Below are positions 17,353 through 26,076 of a stretch of 64,000 bases of DNA, piece by piece (position 1 is the stretch's first letter; each line of letters starts with the position of its first letter). The notes beneath the pieces were generated by a model that saw nothing but the letters and a program-made list of their open reading frames with translations, did not search any database and was not told the origin of the DNA. The position numbers and the translations under genes were made by a program. Origin of the DNA: Pseudoalteromonas gelatinilytica (GTDB taxonomy: Bacteria; Pseudomonadota; Gammaproteobacteria; Enterobacterales; Alteromonadaceae); contig NZ_LRRU01000020.1 in assembly GCF_001641615.1 (NCBI RefSeq), positions 330,525 to 394,524 of the forward strand. Direction: 5' to 3'.

Positions 17353-17357
17353 TGTAT

Positions 17358-18983
17358 TTATTTGCGTTGGAACTCTGAAGTCGCATTCCAAGTCGGCCAT
17401 TCTTTACGTTCAGAGATATCAAAACCTACTTGATAGAATAGCTGAAGGTCCTGAACGGCACCTGATAAATCCCACTCATCGCGGTAACGGTCACATGGCT
17501 GATGGTAACAACCCCGAAGCACTAGGCTCATACGCTTACGGTAATTTGCCGTTTCTTCATCAAGAGCTTCACTACCACCACCGGCATACATTGCAGGGAC
17601 ACCCATGTTTGCAAATGCAAAGTGATCAGAGCGGTAGTAACCACCTGAAGACGGTTTAGGGTCGCCAGATACTGTACGGCCTTGTGCTTTTGCAGCTGTT
17701 TCTAGCAGGCTATCCATTTCTGATTTACCAATACCAACAACACTGATGTCTTTTACTTTACCTAATAGGTTTAAGCTATCCATGTTGATGTTGGCAACCG
17801 TTTGCGACGCAGGGATCACTGGGTGTGCAGCGTAATACTTTGAGCCAAGTAGCCCTTGCTCTTCTGCAGTAACAGCTAAGAATGTCATTGAGCGACTAGG
17901 GTGCTCAGGTAAAGTAGCAAATGCTTCTGCAACTTCAATTAAACCCGCTGTGCCTGTCGCATTATCGTGGGCACCATTATAGATTTGGTCGCCTTTACGG
18001 GTTTTATCAGTACCAAGGTGATCCCAGTGAGCAGAGTAAATGATGTGCTCATTAGGCTTTTTGCTACCCGGTAACGTCGCGATAAAGTTATACGAAATTG
18101 ATTTTTTGATTGTGTTGTTTACTTCAACGCTCGCAGTTAGGTCGCCCATATCAACATGGTAAGCGCCTTTTGCCGCATTAGCTTTCATGGTATCGAAATC
18201 TAAGCCTGCTTTTGTGAAAAGCTCTTTAGCAACATCAGTTGTTACCCAGCCTTCAACAGCAACGCGATCCATGTTGTTATTTTCTTTTTGGAAACCAAAT
18301 TGCTCACCGCTCCATGAGTTTTCAACTACAGACCATGGATAAGAAGCTGGTGCTGTTTCGTGGATGATAATCGCACCTGCTGCACCTTGACGGCTTGCTT
18401 CTTCATATTTGTACGTCCAACGACCGTAATAGGTCATGGCATCGCCCGTGAATAAATCAGGGTTTTTAGTTGCAAAACCCGGATCGTTTACCAGCATCAC
18501 AACAGTTTTGCCTTTGACGTCTAAACCTTCGTAGTCGTTCCAGTTGTACTCTGGTGCATTAACACCGTAGCCAACGAATACTAATTCAGAATCTTTAATA
18601 CTTTGTTTTGCACTAATACGGCTGCTACCCATTACCATGTCTTTTTTGTATTGGTAATCTTTACCGCCAATGCTAAGAACCATGTTTGAGTCTGCTTCAA
18701 GTGAAACAAGCGGTACTTCTTGTAAAAAGCTATCACCGTTACCCGGTTCGAAACCAAGCGCTTTAAATTGCTCTGTTAAATAGGCAAGCGTGAGCTCTTC
18801 ACCTTTAGATGATGGTGCACGACCACCGAACTCGTCAGATGCAAGCACTTTAATGTGCTCTGCAAGTTGCTCTGCGTTAATGCTTTGATAGGCTTTTTCG
18901 ACATCACTTGATGTGATACTTGTTGAAGCACAGCCAGCAAGAATGGCACTTGCAAGTACTGTGAGTGGAAAATAGCGTTTCAT
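17358..18983 (-). CDS. Secreted lipoprotein M28-family zinc aminopeptidase
   Basis: 541 aa. The N terminus has a lipoprotein signal with lipobox LAGC (cleavage before C18). A PA-domain insert (about 130-300, with VFVGYGVNAPEYNWNDYEGL and GAAGAIIIHE) interrupts the peptidase. The M28 zinc and catalytic residues lie in YSAHWDHLG, YNGAHDNATGTAGL, AVTAEEQGLLGS, NINMDSLN and YRSDHFAFANMGVPA. It probably trims peptides in the periplasm or at the outer membrane. The ATG is preceded by an AAAAAAGAGCT purine stretch. It is upstream of the Fur-regulated transporter on the same strand, but that gene has its own promoter. Confidence 0.9.
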   Translation of the reverse strand: MKRYFPLTVLASAILAGCASTSITSSDVEKAYQSINAEQLAEHIKVLASDEFGGRAPSSKGEELTLAYLTEQFKALGFEPGNGDSFLQEVPLVSLEADSNMVLSIGGKDYQYKKDMVMGSSRISAKQSIKDSELVFVGYGVNAPEYNWNDYEGLDVKGKTVVMLVNDPGFATKNPDLFTGDAMTYYGRWTYKYEEASRQGAAGAIIIHETAPASYPWSVVENSWSGEQFGFQKENNNMDRVAVEGWVTTDVAKELFTKAGLDFDTMKANAAKGAYHVDMGDLTASVEVNNTIKKSISYNFIATLPGSKKPNEHIIYSAHWDHLGTDKTRKGDQIYNGAHDNATGTAGLIEVAEAFATLPEHPSRSMTFLAVTAEEQGLLGSKYYAAHPVIPASQTVANINMDSLNLLGKVKDISVVGIGKSEMDSLLETAAKAQGRTVSGDPKPSSGGYYRSDHFAFANMGVPAMYAGGGSEALDEETANYRKRMSLVLRGCYHQPCDRYRDEWDLSGAVQDLQLFYQVGFDISERKEWPTWNATSEFQRK

Positions 18984-19093
18984 AATAGCTCTTTTTTTGT
19001 TTTATGGTGGCATTAGTATATGAGGTTCTATTAATGAGAACCAGTTTTTACGGTAAACTACCCACAATACATCAAGAAGTTAAAAATTAAGCA

Positions 19094-19906
19094 ATGAAAC
19101 GATTTACTGCTCCTGAGCAATGGTCAACGCAATACCTTACAACGGGTGCTTTTAGTGACCTAGCCACACTATTTAAGATCGATAAACTGTCAGATTGGCC
19201 ATCTTGCCAATGGTTTAGTCAATACCTCAATGCCGAAACGTCACAAGGCACTGCGATTAGTTTTGTTGAAGATGAAAAGTTTGCAGATGAAACCCGTTAT
19301 TATGAGCAAATCATATTTGAGACAGGGCAAGTACCAACAAGACAACAAAATTGGCATGATCTTTTTGGTGGCTTTATTTGGTGTTTATTCCCAAAAACCA
19401 AAGCCTTGATCAATCATCAGCATATTGAAGAAATTAAACTGCATGGTCTAAAAGAGCGTAGTAAACACCGCAATGCGCTTACTTTATTTGATGAATGCGG
19501 CGTGGTTCTCGCGATTACTGAGCAAAGCTGGCAGCAGCAATTACGCGACCATCAATGGCAGCAGGCCTTTGTAGAACAACGAGAACAATGGGGTAAAAGT
19601 ATTAGGCCATTTATGTTTGGTCATGCTAATTACGAAATGCTTACTCAGCCGTATATTGGTTTAACGGGTAAAGCATTATTTGTAATTGTACCTAATGACA
19701 TATTTTGTAAAGATTTAAGCGAGCAATATGCGTATCTAGATCAACGGCTTTATGAGATGATAAAAGTCGATGATTGTTTACGTGATAATAAAAATTTATC
19801 ACCTTTACCCTTGTTAGGCGTACCAGGATGGTGGACTGACAATGAAAATCCAGAATTTTACAGTAACACTGATTACTTTAGACCGAAACGAAGGAAACGC
19901 ACATGA
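19094..19906 (+). CDS. DUF3025 domain protein
   Basis: 270 aa, soluble, with no signal peptide. The conserved DUF3025 block is centred on QNWHDLFGGFIWCLFPKTK and on the following RSKHRNALTLFDECGVVLA; the C-terminal half contains RPFMFGHANYEML and LLGVPGWWTDNENP. No activity is known for the family. Its stop codon overlaps the ATG of the ABC ATPase gene (ATGA at 19903-19906), so its translation is coupled to a Nat-type exporter. This linkage is the best clue to its role. Confidence 0.85.
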   Translation: MKRFTAPEQWSTQYLTTGAFSDLATLFKIDKLSDWPSCQWFSQYLNAETSQGTAISFVEDEKFADETRYYEQIIFETGQVPTRQQNWHDLFGGFIWCLFPKTKALINHQHIEEIKLHGLKERSKHRNALTLFDECGVVLAITEQSWQQQLRDHQWQQAFVEQREQWGKSIRPFMFGHANYEMLTQPYIGLTGKALFVIVPNDIFCKDLSEQYAYLDQRLYEMIKVDDCLRDNKNLSPLPLLGVPGWWTDNENPEFYSNTDYFRPKRRKRT

Positions 19907-20691
19907 TTGAAGTGGCAGGGCTTAAAAAGAAGTTTAAGCTAACAAAAGATCATAAAAAAAATAAAACGGACAACATAGACCCCCGTGAAGATAAAGAGTT
20001 TTTTCATTCTGTAAGAGACGTCAGCTTTCAATGTAACAAAGGTGAAGTACTCGGTTTACTTGGCCCAAATGGTGCTGGTAAAACAACCACCCTTAGAATG
20101 ATTTCAACAGCCTTAAAACCCGATGAAGGCAGCATTACCATTTCTGGTCACGATATTGTTAAAAAACCTTTGGTTGGCCGCAAATCAATTGGATTTCTAT
20201 CTGGTAGTACAGGCTTATACGGTCGTTTAACGGTAAAAGAAAACGTCGAGTATTTTGCCCGCTTACATGGCATGAGTAAAAAAGCAGTCGCAGCACGTTG
20301 TGACGAGTTATTCACCTTGCTTGATATGCACAATTTTATTGATAAACGCGCCGAAAACCTCTCAACAGGTATGAAGCAAAAAGCCAATATTGCTCGTGCA
20401 GTCGTTCATCACCCTGACGTGGTTATACTCGATGAGCCAACGACTGGTTTAGACATTATGACTACACAAACCGTAATTAACTTTATTCGCGGCCTTAAAG
20501 AGCAGGGCACACCGGTTATTTTCTCAACGCACCATTTAGATGAAGTTGCCTTACTGTGTGACCGTGTTGCGGTGATAAACCAAGGTATCAGTTGCTTTGA
20601 TGGCACTTTAGATGAGTTTAAACAAACGGGTCAAAGCGAAGAGCTAAACCAAGCGTTTATGAATATTTTGACGGAGAGTCGTAATGTTTGA
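19903..20691 (+). CDS. ABC transporter ATP-binding protein, NatA-like
   Basis: 262 aa. The nucleotide-binding domain has Walker A GPNGAGKTTTLRM, signature LSTGMKQKANIARA, Walker B VVILDEPTTGLD and the switch His in FSTHHLDEVA. The N-terminal lysine-rich insert (KKFKLTKDHKKNKTDNID) before the first beta strand is seen in NatA-type ATPases, which drive Na+ efflux or lipid/peptide export with a NatB permease. It is translationally coupled to the DUF3025 gene upstream (4-bp overlap) and to the permease downstream (8-bp overlap). Substrate not determinable. Confidence 0.9.
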   Translation: MIEVAGLKKKFKLTKDHKKNKTDNIDPREDKEFFHSVRDVSFQCNKGEVLGLLGPNGAGKTTTLRMISTALKPDEGSITISGHDIVKKPLVGRKSIGFLSGSTGLYGRLTVKENVEYFARLHGMSKKAVAARCDELFTLLDMHNFIDKRAENLSTGMKQKANIARAVVHHPDVVILDEPTTGLDIMTTQTVINFIRGLKEQGTPVIFSTHHLDEVALLCDRVAVINQGISCFDGTLDEFKQTGQSEELNQAFMNILTESRNV

Positions 20692-21892
20692 AGTATTTAA
20701 AAAGGAATTAAGAGAGCTGTTACGTGACCGTAAAACATTGATTTTCGTGGTCGCATTACCAGTTGCTGTTTTCCCATTATTATTTGCAATTATGGCCTTT
20801 ATCAGTTCACAAGCGGCGTTAGAGGCAGAACAAGAGGTCCACACTTACGCCATTATTAATGGTAACTATGCACAAGAGTTTACAGATAAGGTGTTTTACC
20901 ATAAAAGCTTTGCTTTATATAAAGGCGACGAAACCTTTAATACGGTAGAAGAGCTCACCAAAGCGGTTAAAGCAGGCACCATCGACATGGGGATCTATTT
21001 ACCGTCAGACGCAAAGCAAACACTAGATGATGCCAAGCAAAGCGAATGGCAAGTTGTATATAACGACGCTAAGGCAATTAACTTTTTGTTTGACCGTGTA
21101 AAAGAGCTTGCAAAAGAGTATGGCGATAAACTGCGCACGACAAAGCTGTTAAGTTTTGGTGTATCAGAGCAGCAGCAAGCCGCCATTATTGAGCCTATTA
21201 AAGTGGTGAAGGTCGACACTGCTGATAAACGTGAAAATCTCGGTGAGAAAATTGGTGGGTTTATTCCTTACCTACTCATTCCTCTTGTATTAATGGGCGC
21301 AACATATCCGGCGATTGATCTCGGTGCTGGTGAAAAAGAGCGTGGTACACTCGAAACCCTTCTACTTACACCAATCACCCGTACACAGCTGGTGTTAGGT
21401 AAGTTTGTAACCTTGCTTGCTTCTTCAATTGCAACAACCACCATTACCGTACTCAGTATGGGGGTGTGGATATCAGTGGCCATTGCATTTGTAGATTTAG
21501 CAGTTGTTAAAAACGCATTTAGCTCTTTAACGGTATTAGATTTAGGGCTGATTTTTGTGTTGTTATTGCCTATAGCTGCAATCTTCTCATCATTAGCGCT
21601 GGCTATTTCTATATATGCGCGAACCTTTAAAGAAGCACAAAACTACATGGCACCACTAAGCATGGGTGTCATTTTTCCAATTATGGTTGCTTTAATGCCG
21701 AATGTTGAACTGACGAGCAAAACCGCTTTTATTCCTGTGACAAACGTTGCGTTGGCAATAAAAGAAATCATTAAAGGCACCGTCGATTACACACTTGTGG
21801 GTTTAATTTTCCTAGCGACAGTGATTGTCGCAGGTGCATTACTCGCATTTTGTGTTAAATGGTTTAATAAAGAAGATGTCTTGTTTAGATAA
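20684..21892 (+). CDS. ABC transporter permease, NatB-like
   Basis: 402 aa. An ABC-2 type permease. The first helix (LIFVVALPVAVFPLLFAIMA) is followed by a large extracytoplasmic domain of about 200 residues, then five or six helices. The motif DLGAGEKERGTLETLLLTPI just after the second helix is the conserved cytoplasmic loop of NatB/CcmB-type permeases. GGAGAG precedes the ATG. It overlaps the ATPase gene by 8 bp and ends at a terminator. Export of Na+, a lipid or a peptide is possible; the sequence does not decide. Confidence 0.88.
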   Translation: MFEVFKKELRELLRDRKTLIFVVALPVAVFPLLFAIMAFISSQAALEAEQEVHTYAIINGNYAQEFTDKVFYHKSFALYKGDETFNTVEELTKAVKAGTIDMGIYLPSDAKQTLDDAKQSEWQVVYNDAKAINFLFDRVKELAKEYGDKLRTTKLLSFGVSEQQQAAIIEPIKVVKVDTADKRENLGEKIGGFIPYLLIPLVLMGATYPAIDLGAGEKERGTLETLLLTPITRTQLVLGKFVTLLASSIATTTITVLSMGVWISVAIAFVDLAVVKNAFSSLTVLDLGLIFVLLLPIAAIFSSLALAISIYARTFKEAQNYMAPLSMGVIFPIMVALMPNVELTSKTAFIPVTNVALAIKEIIKGTVDYTLVGLIFLATVIVAGALLAFCVKWFNKEDVLFR

Positions 21893-21916
21893 GCGATTTA
21901 TTGATTTTACCTAATG

Positions 21917-21944
21917 ATAAAGCACCATTTTGGTGCTTTATTTG
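21917..21944 (+). terminator. Terminator after the DUF3025-natAB operon
   Basis: ATAAAGCACCA and TGGTGCTTTAT form an 11-bp stem around TTT, followed by TTTG. Confidence 0.75.
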
Positions 21945-22066
21945 TTTATGAGCTTATCTAAGTGCTTGCTAGTTCTTATTAATTAATATTTTTTCTGTAT
22001 ACTCCTCCTTTGCTATCAATCTCTCCTATACTCTAATGCAGAGTAGAAAAGAAGGCTTTCGATTCA

Positions 22067-25000
22067 ATGGATTCTGGACATTCAGCGCATTTCTATCAAC
22101 GTCATAAATTACCAATACTGGCATTATGTATTCTTTTAGTATTGGGCATTTTTGTTACTGTAAAATATGAATATGATCTACGAGAAGATGTGTTCACTCG
22201 CACCTTTGAACAGATGCAGCGAGAGCTCGACACTAAAGAAAGTGTATTAAAAACAAGTTTAAGAGAGAATATTTCAGCACTTAACTTTTTAGATTCAACG
22301 CCGCCAGTGCTTGCAATCATGCGTGCTACAAATGATCAAAATATCGATCCCGTTTTAGGCACGCCTATCTCAGCATGGAAAGACCGCCTAGCAAAAATCT
22401 TTACTGGTTTTATGTCAACAGATAAAGACCTCGCACAAGCTCGGTACATTTATATTGCTGATAATGGCAAAGAAGTTGTGCGGGTTGATAGTTTAAATGG
22501 TCAGGCTTATAGAGTGGCTGATGACAAGTTACAACACAAAGGCCAACGTGATTACATGCAAATTACGGCAAAGCTTGAAAATGGCCAAATTTACATTTCA
22601 CCCATTAACTACAATCGTGAAAATGGCCGTTTACAACAGCCTTATATCAGCACATATCGGATAGCCAAATTAGTAAAAGATAATGAAGGTAAGCCGTTTG
22701 CAGTGTTGATCCTCAACTATTATGCAGCCGATTTGCTTAATAAGCTTACCAGTAACACCGCTGATAATCTGTCAGTGTATTTACTAAATGCGCAGCAACA
22801 ATTTATCTATCATCCAAAGGAATCATACCGTTTTAGTTTTGAGCTGGATGATGCTCATTACTGGTCTGAAGAATTTAGCACTGAACAACAAATGGCAGGC
22901 GTTGATTTTTTTGATGTAGTTAACTTGCCCGAAAAATTATATGTTCAGAAAATTATTGAGTTTAACAATGGCGTTCAAATGCAGCCACTGACACTGGCTG
23001 TTTCAATAAATACAGATACATTGCTCAATGAAATACATCAAAAGCGATTAAGGTTTATTGGCATATTATGCTTAATCATTTTTGCAGTCATGATGTTATT
23101 TATAGTTTATCAACGTGACATCAACAGAAAAATTGAGCTCAGTTTTTTAAAAGAAAAAAACAGCAAAATAATTGAAAGCTCAACAGATGCCATCATTATG
23201 GTTCAGCCAAATGGCGTTATTTGTAATGCTAATGAAACAGCAAAAACATTTTTTGGTATCAAAGAACAAACGACCCATTTTGATACTTTATTTAATTATA
23301 ATGATGAAGATTTTCAAGGGATTGGACAAGCCATAAAAGAGGGACAGCGATGCTCGTTTGAAGCGGTCCACATTAGCGAACAAAACACACACTACTTTTC
23401 TATCACTATGGCACCAGTCTTTGATGCTGCAAAACAGCAGTACCAAATAGCTGCCATACTGCGCAATATCGATTCACTAAAGTGTGCTCAACATCAACTT
23501 GAAAAGCTTAATGTGACTTTAGAAGAAAAAGTAAAAAGTCGCACAGCAGAACTTGAAAAGGCGACCGAAGAAGCATTAGCGGCCAGTAAAGCGAAAAGTG
23601 AATTTGTCGCTAATATCTCCCATGAAATCCGCACTCCGATGAACGGTGTTCTCGGTATGCTGGAAATGCTTGAAGAAGAGCCATTATCTACTCAGCAAAT
23701 GCAATACTTACACTACGCGAATACCAGTGCAAACTCATTGATGACATTGATCAATGACATTCTAGATTTTTCAAAAATAGAAGCTGGTAAACTTGATTTA
23801 GATAGTCACGCGTTTGATGTTGTTTCAGTGTGCAGTGATTTAATAACGTCGATGGCTGTACAAGGACAGAAAAAAGGCCTTGAAATACTGTTTGATGCGC
23901 ATGCTATCACTCAGCGAACCGTGATGGGTGATAGCCACCGCTTAAAACAAATTCTCAATAATTTATTGAGTAATGCATTTAAATTTACCCACAAGGGTCA
24001 TGTTAGCTTAACGGTAAAAGAGCAGCTGCATTCAGACAATACGCTTTGCCTAAGCTTTGTTGTTGAAGATACAGGTATTGGTATTTCAAAAGAAAACCAA
24101 AGTAAATTGTTCGAAGTGTTTACACAAGAAGACTCAAGTACAACGCGCCATTATGGCGGTAGTGGCTTAGGACTTTCAATCAGTCGAAAACTCGCTCAGT
24201 TAATGGGGGGCGATATTATCGTAGAGAGTGAAAAAGGTCAGGGCAGCCGATTTTGGGCAAGTATTTGTGTATCAATAAGTGAATCGCCAAAAGGCCAACA
24301 TCAGATCAATCTACTTAATGATAAACAAGTAGGCTGTGCGCTTCACTATGATTTACTAGCTAGCAATGTTGAGCTGCAACTAGAAACACTATGCCAGCAT
24401 CAACGACCTACAATAACACGTTTATCCGATGTATCTGAAAACGCCTTTAAACAATTAGACTTACTGATTATCGACCACAAACACCCTGATTTTAATACTG
24501 TTTTAGGTTTAGCATCACACTATCCAGATAAACATGTATTAATTTTAGGTGTAATGGCATCGCTTAAGCAAAAGCAAACATTACCAGGTAACTGTACGGT
24601 TATAGCAAAACCAGTGACCCCGGATGAATTGGCTTATAAACTGGCTGTGTTGTTCAATGATAAAGACGCTGTAATTGAGCGTAAATCCCCTGATGACAAG
24701 GAACGTATTGAGCTGGATTTAACAGCTCGTTCAGTGCTTATTGTCGACGATAACATGATCAATATTGAAGTGAGCAAAGCGATTTTAAGAGATAGCCATG
24801 TGCATATTGAGTCTGCCGGTGATGGTCTAGAAGCACTTGAGGTATTAAACAACAGTGATACTCAGTTTGATCTGATTTTAATGGATTGCCAAATGCCAAA
24901 CTTAAACGGTTATGACTGTACTAAAGCAATCCGACAAGGTAAAACAGGCCCAAGGTATCAAGATGTGGTGATCATTGCGATGACCGCAAGCGCCATGGCT

Positions 25001-25105
25001 GGCGATAGAGAAAAATGCTTAAGTGTTGGCATGAATGACTATATTACCAAGCCCATTAAACAAGCCACATTGCGCAAAAAGCTCTCAATGTGGCTGAAAG
25101 CTTAA
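22067..25105 (+). CDS. Hybrid sensor histidine kinase with Cache sensor, PAS, pseudo-receiver and receiver
   Basis: 1012 aa. TM1 lies at about 15-33 and TM2 at about 330-350, enclosing a large periplasmic domain with Cache-like strands (RYIYIADNGKEVVRVDSLNG, KGQRDYMQITAKLENGQIYI). A PAS domain (about 365-475) and a coiled coil (KLNVTLEEKVKSRTAELEKA) follow. The phosphoacceptor is H519 in NISHEIRTPMNG; ATP-binding boxes are NLLSNAFKFTHKG, VEDTGIGIS and GGSGLGLSIS. A degenerate receiver-like region (about 750-880) precedes a complete receiver with phospho-Asp D940 (ILMDCQMPNLNGYD) and Lys in YITKPIK. No HPt domain is present, so an external HPt or regulator is expected. The signal is unknown. 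Its end overlaps the opposite gene by 4 bp. Confidence 0.93.
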   Translation: MDSGHSAHFYQRHKLPILALCILLVLGIFVTVKYEYDLREDVFTRTFEQMQRELDTKESVLKTSLRENISALNFLDSTPPVLAIMRATNDQNIDPVLGTPISAWKDRLAKIFTGFMSTDKDLAQARYIYIADNGKEVVRVDSLNGQAYRVADDKLQHKGQRDYMQITAKLENGQIYISPINYNRENGRLQQPYISTYRIAKLVKDNEGKPFAVLILNYYAADLLNKLTSNTADNLSVYLLNAQQQFIYHPKESYRFSFELDDAHYWSEEFSTEQQMAGVDFFDVVNLPEKLYVQKIIEFNNGVQMQPLTLAVSINTDTLLNEIHQKRLRFIGILCLIIFAVMMLFIVYQRDINRKIELSFLKEKNSKIIESSTDAIIMVQPNGVICNANETAKTFFGIKEQTTHFDTLFNYNDEDFQGIGQAIKEGQRCSFEAVHISEQNTHYFSITMAPVFDAAKQQYQIAAILRNIDSLKCAQHQLEKLNVTLEEKVKSRTAELEKATEEALAASKAKSEFVANISHEIRTPMNGVLGMLEMLEEEPLSTQQMQYLHYANTSANSLMTLINDILDFSKIEAGKLDLDSHAFDVVSVCSDLITSMAVQGQKKGLEILFDAHAITQRTVMGDSHRLKQILNNLLSNAFKFTHKGHVSLTVKEQLHSDNTLCLSFVVEDTGIGISKENQSKLFEVFTQEDSSTTRHYGGSGLGLSISRKLAQLMGGDIIVESEKGQGSRFWASICVSISESPKGQHQINLLNDKQVGCALHYDLLASNVELQLETLCQHQRPTITRLSDVSENAFKQLDLLIIDHKHPDFNTVLGLASHYPDKHVLILGVMASLKQKQTLPGNCTVIAKPVTPDELAYKLAVLFNDKDAVIERKSPDDKERIELDLTARSVLIVDDNMINIEVSKAILRDSHVHIESAGDGLEALEVLNNSDTQFDLILMDCQMPNLNGYDCTKAIRQGKTGPRYQDVVIIAMTASAMAGDREKCLSVGMNDYITKPIKQATLRKKLSMWLKA

Positions 25106-25935
25106 GCGGCATCTTGGTTTTTATTTAATGCAGGTTTAGGTGTCAGTGTACTAATGTCTGCAGAGTGAATCACTTTTTGTGTTTCACTCCAATGTAGTAG
25201 CTCAATACGGCCAGCACTGTTTTCAACTAACGCAGTACAGTTTTCAATCCAATCACCATCATTGCAATATAAAATGCCATCAACCACTTTAACGGTTGGG
25301 TGATGAATATGTCCACAAATGATGCCATCGACGGCTTGTTTTTTTGCTTCGTGAATGGCCGCTTTTTCAAATGCATCAATCGCTTCGCGCGCTTTATGCA
25401 CTCGCGCTTTGATCCAAGAGGCCAATGACCAATAATTACCACCAAATAAACGGCGAATGCGATTAGTCCAGCGATTTAAAAATAGTAAAAAGTCGTATCC
25501 TGCATCGCCTGCAATACTGATTAATTTGTTGTAACGCGTTGCTGAGTCAAAATCGTCGCCATGTAGAAGTAAAAACCGTTTATTGGCTTTTGTGGTATGG
25601 ATATATTGCTTATGTACTTCGATACCGAATAATGAATCATTAGCATAATGGCGAAAGGTTTCGTCATGGTTTCCCGGTATATAAATGACGCGCGTGCCAT
25701 CTTTCGCTTTTTGTTGAATAAGCGCCAGCACATCGTAATGGCTTGGGTGCCAGAAAAATTGCCGTTTCATTGACCATAAATCAACAATATCACCGACCAA
25801 ATACAGTACATCGCATTCAATAGCATTTAAAAAGTCTAGTAAGTACTGTGCTTGGCAGTCTTTGTAGCCTAAGTGAACGTCGGAAATCCAAACGGCAGGA
25901 TAGTGGGTTTTACTACTGCAAGTGCTGTTATTCAT
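25102..25935 (-). CDS. LpxH-like metallophosphoesterase (UDP-2,3-diacylglucosamine pyrophosphatase family)
   Basis: 277 aa. Calcineurin-like phosphoesterase motifs are in order: SDVHLGYKD, GDIVDLW, IPGNHDE, LLHGDDFD and CGHIHHPTVK. This is the COG2908 type, related to LpxH of lipid A synthesis but longer, with an insert around FLNRWTNRIRRLFGGNYW that may associate with membrane. The paralogous LpxH of this organism would be expected elsewhere, so the substrate here is open. It is convergent with the hybrid kinase and overlaps it by 4 bp (TTAA serves both stops). Confidence 0.82.
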   Translation of the reverse strand: MNNSTCSSKTHYPAVWISDVHLGYKDCQAQYLLDFLNAIECDVLYLVGDIVDLWSMKRQFFWHPSHYDVLALIQQKAKDGTRVIYIPGNHDETFRHYANDSLFGIEVHKQYIHTTKANKRFLLLHGDDFDSATRYNKLISIAGDAGYDFLLFLNRWTNRIRRLFGGNYWSLASWIKARVHKAREAIDAFEKAAIHEAKKQAVDGIICGHIHHPTVKVVDGILYCNDGDWIENCTALVENSAGRIELLHWSETQKVIHSADISTLTPKPALNKNQDAA

Positions 25936-26030
25936 GGCATTTACTCATGGTGTAATAAAGTAAATGCTAGGTAGGAACGATGACAGTTAAAAGACGCTTT
26001 AACGAAACATCTATGACAATTAATAAAACA

Positions 26031-26054
26031 AAAAAACCGCCGAAGCGGTTTTTT
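26031..26054 (-). terminator. Terminator after proS
   Basis: AAAAAACCGC and GCGGTTTTTT flank CGAA. Read leftward it ends in a T-run, 23 bp beyond the proS stop. Confidence 0.87.
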
Positions 26055-26076
26055 ATATTTTGTAAAGCTGACTAAA

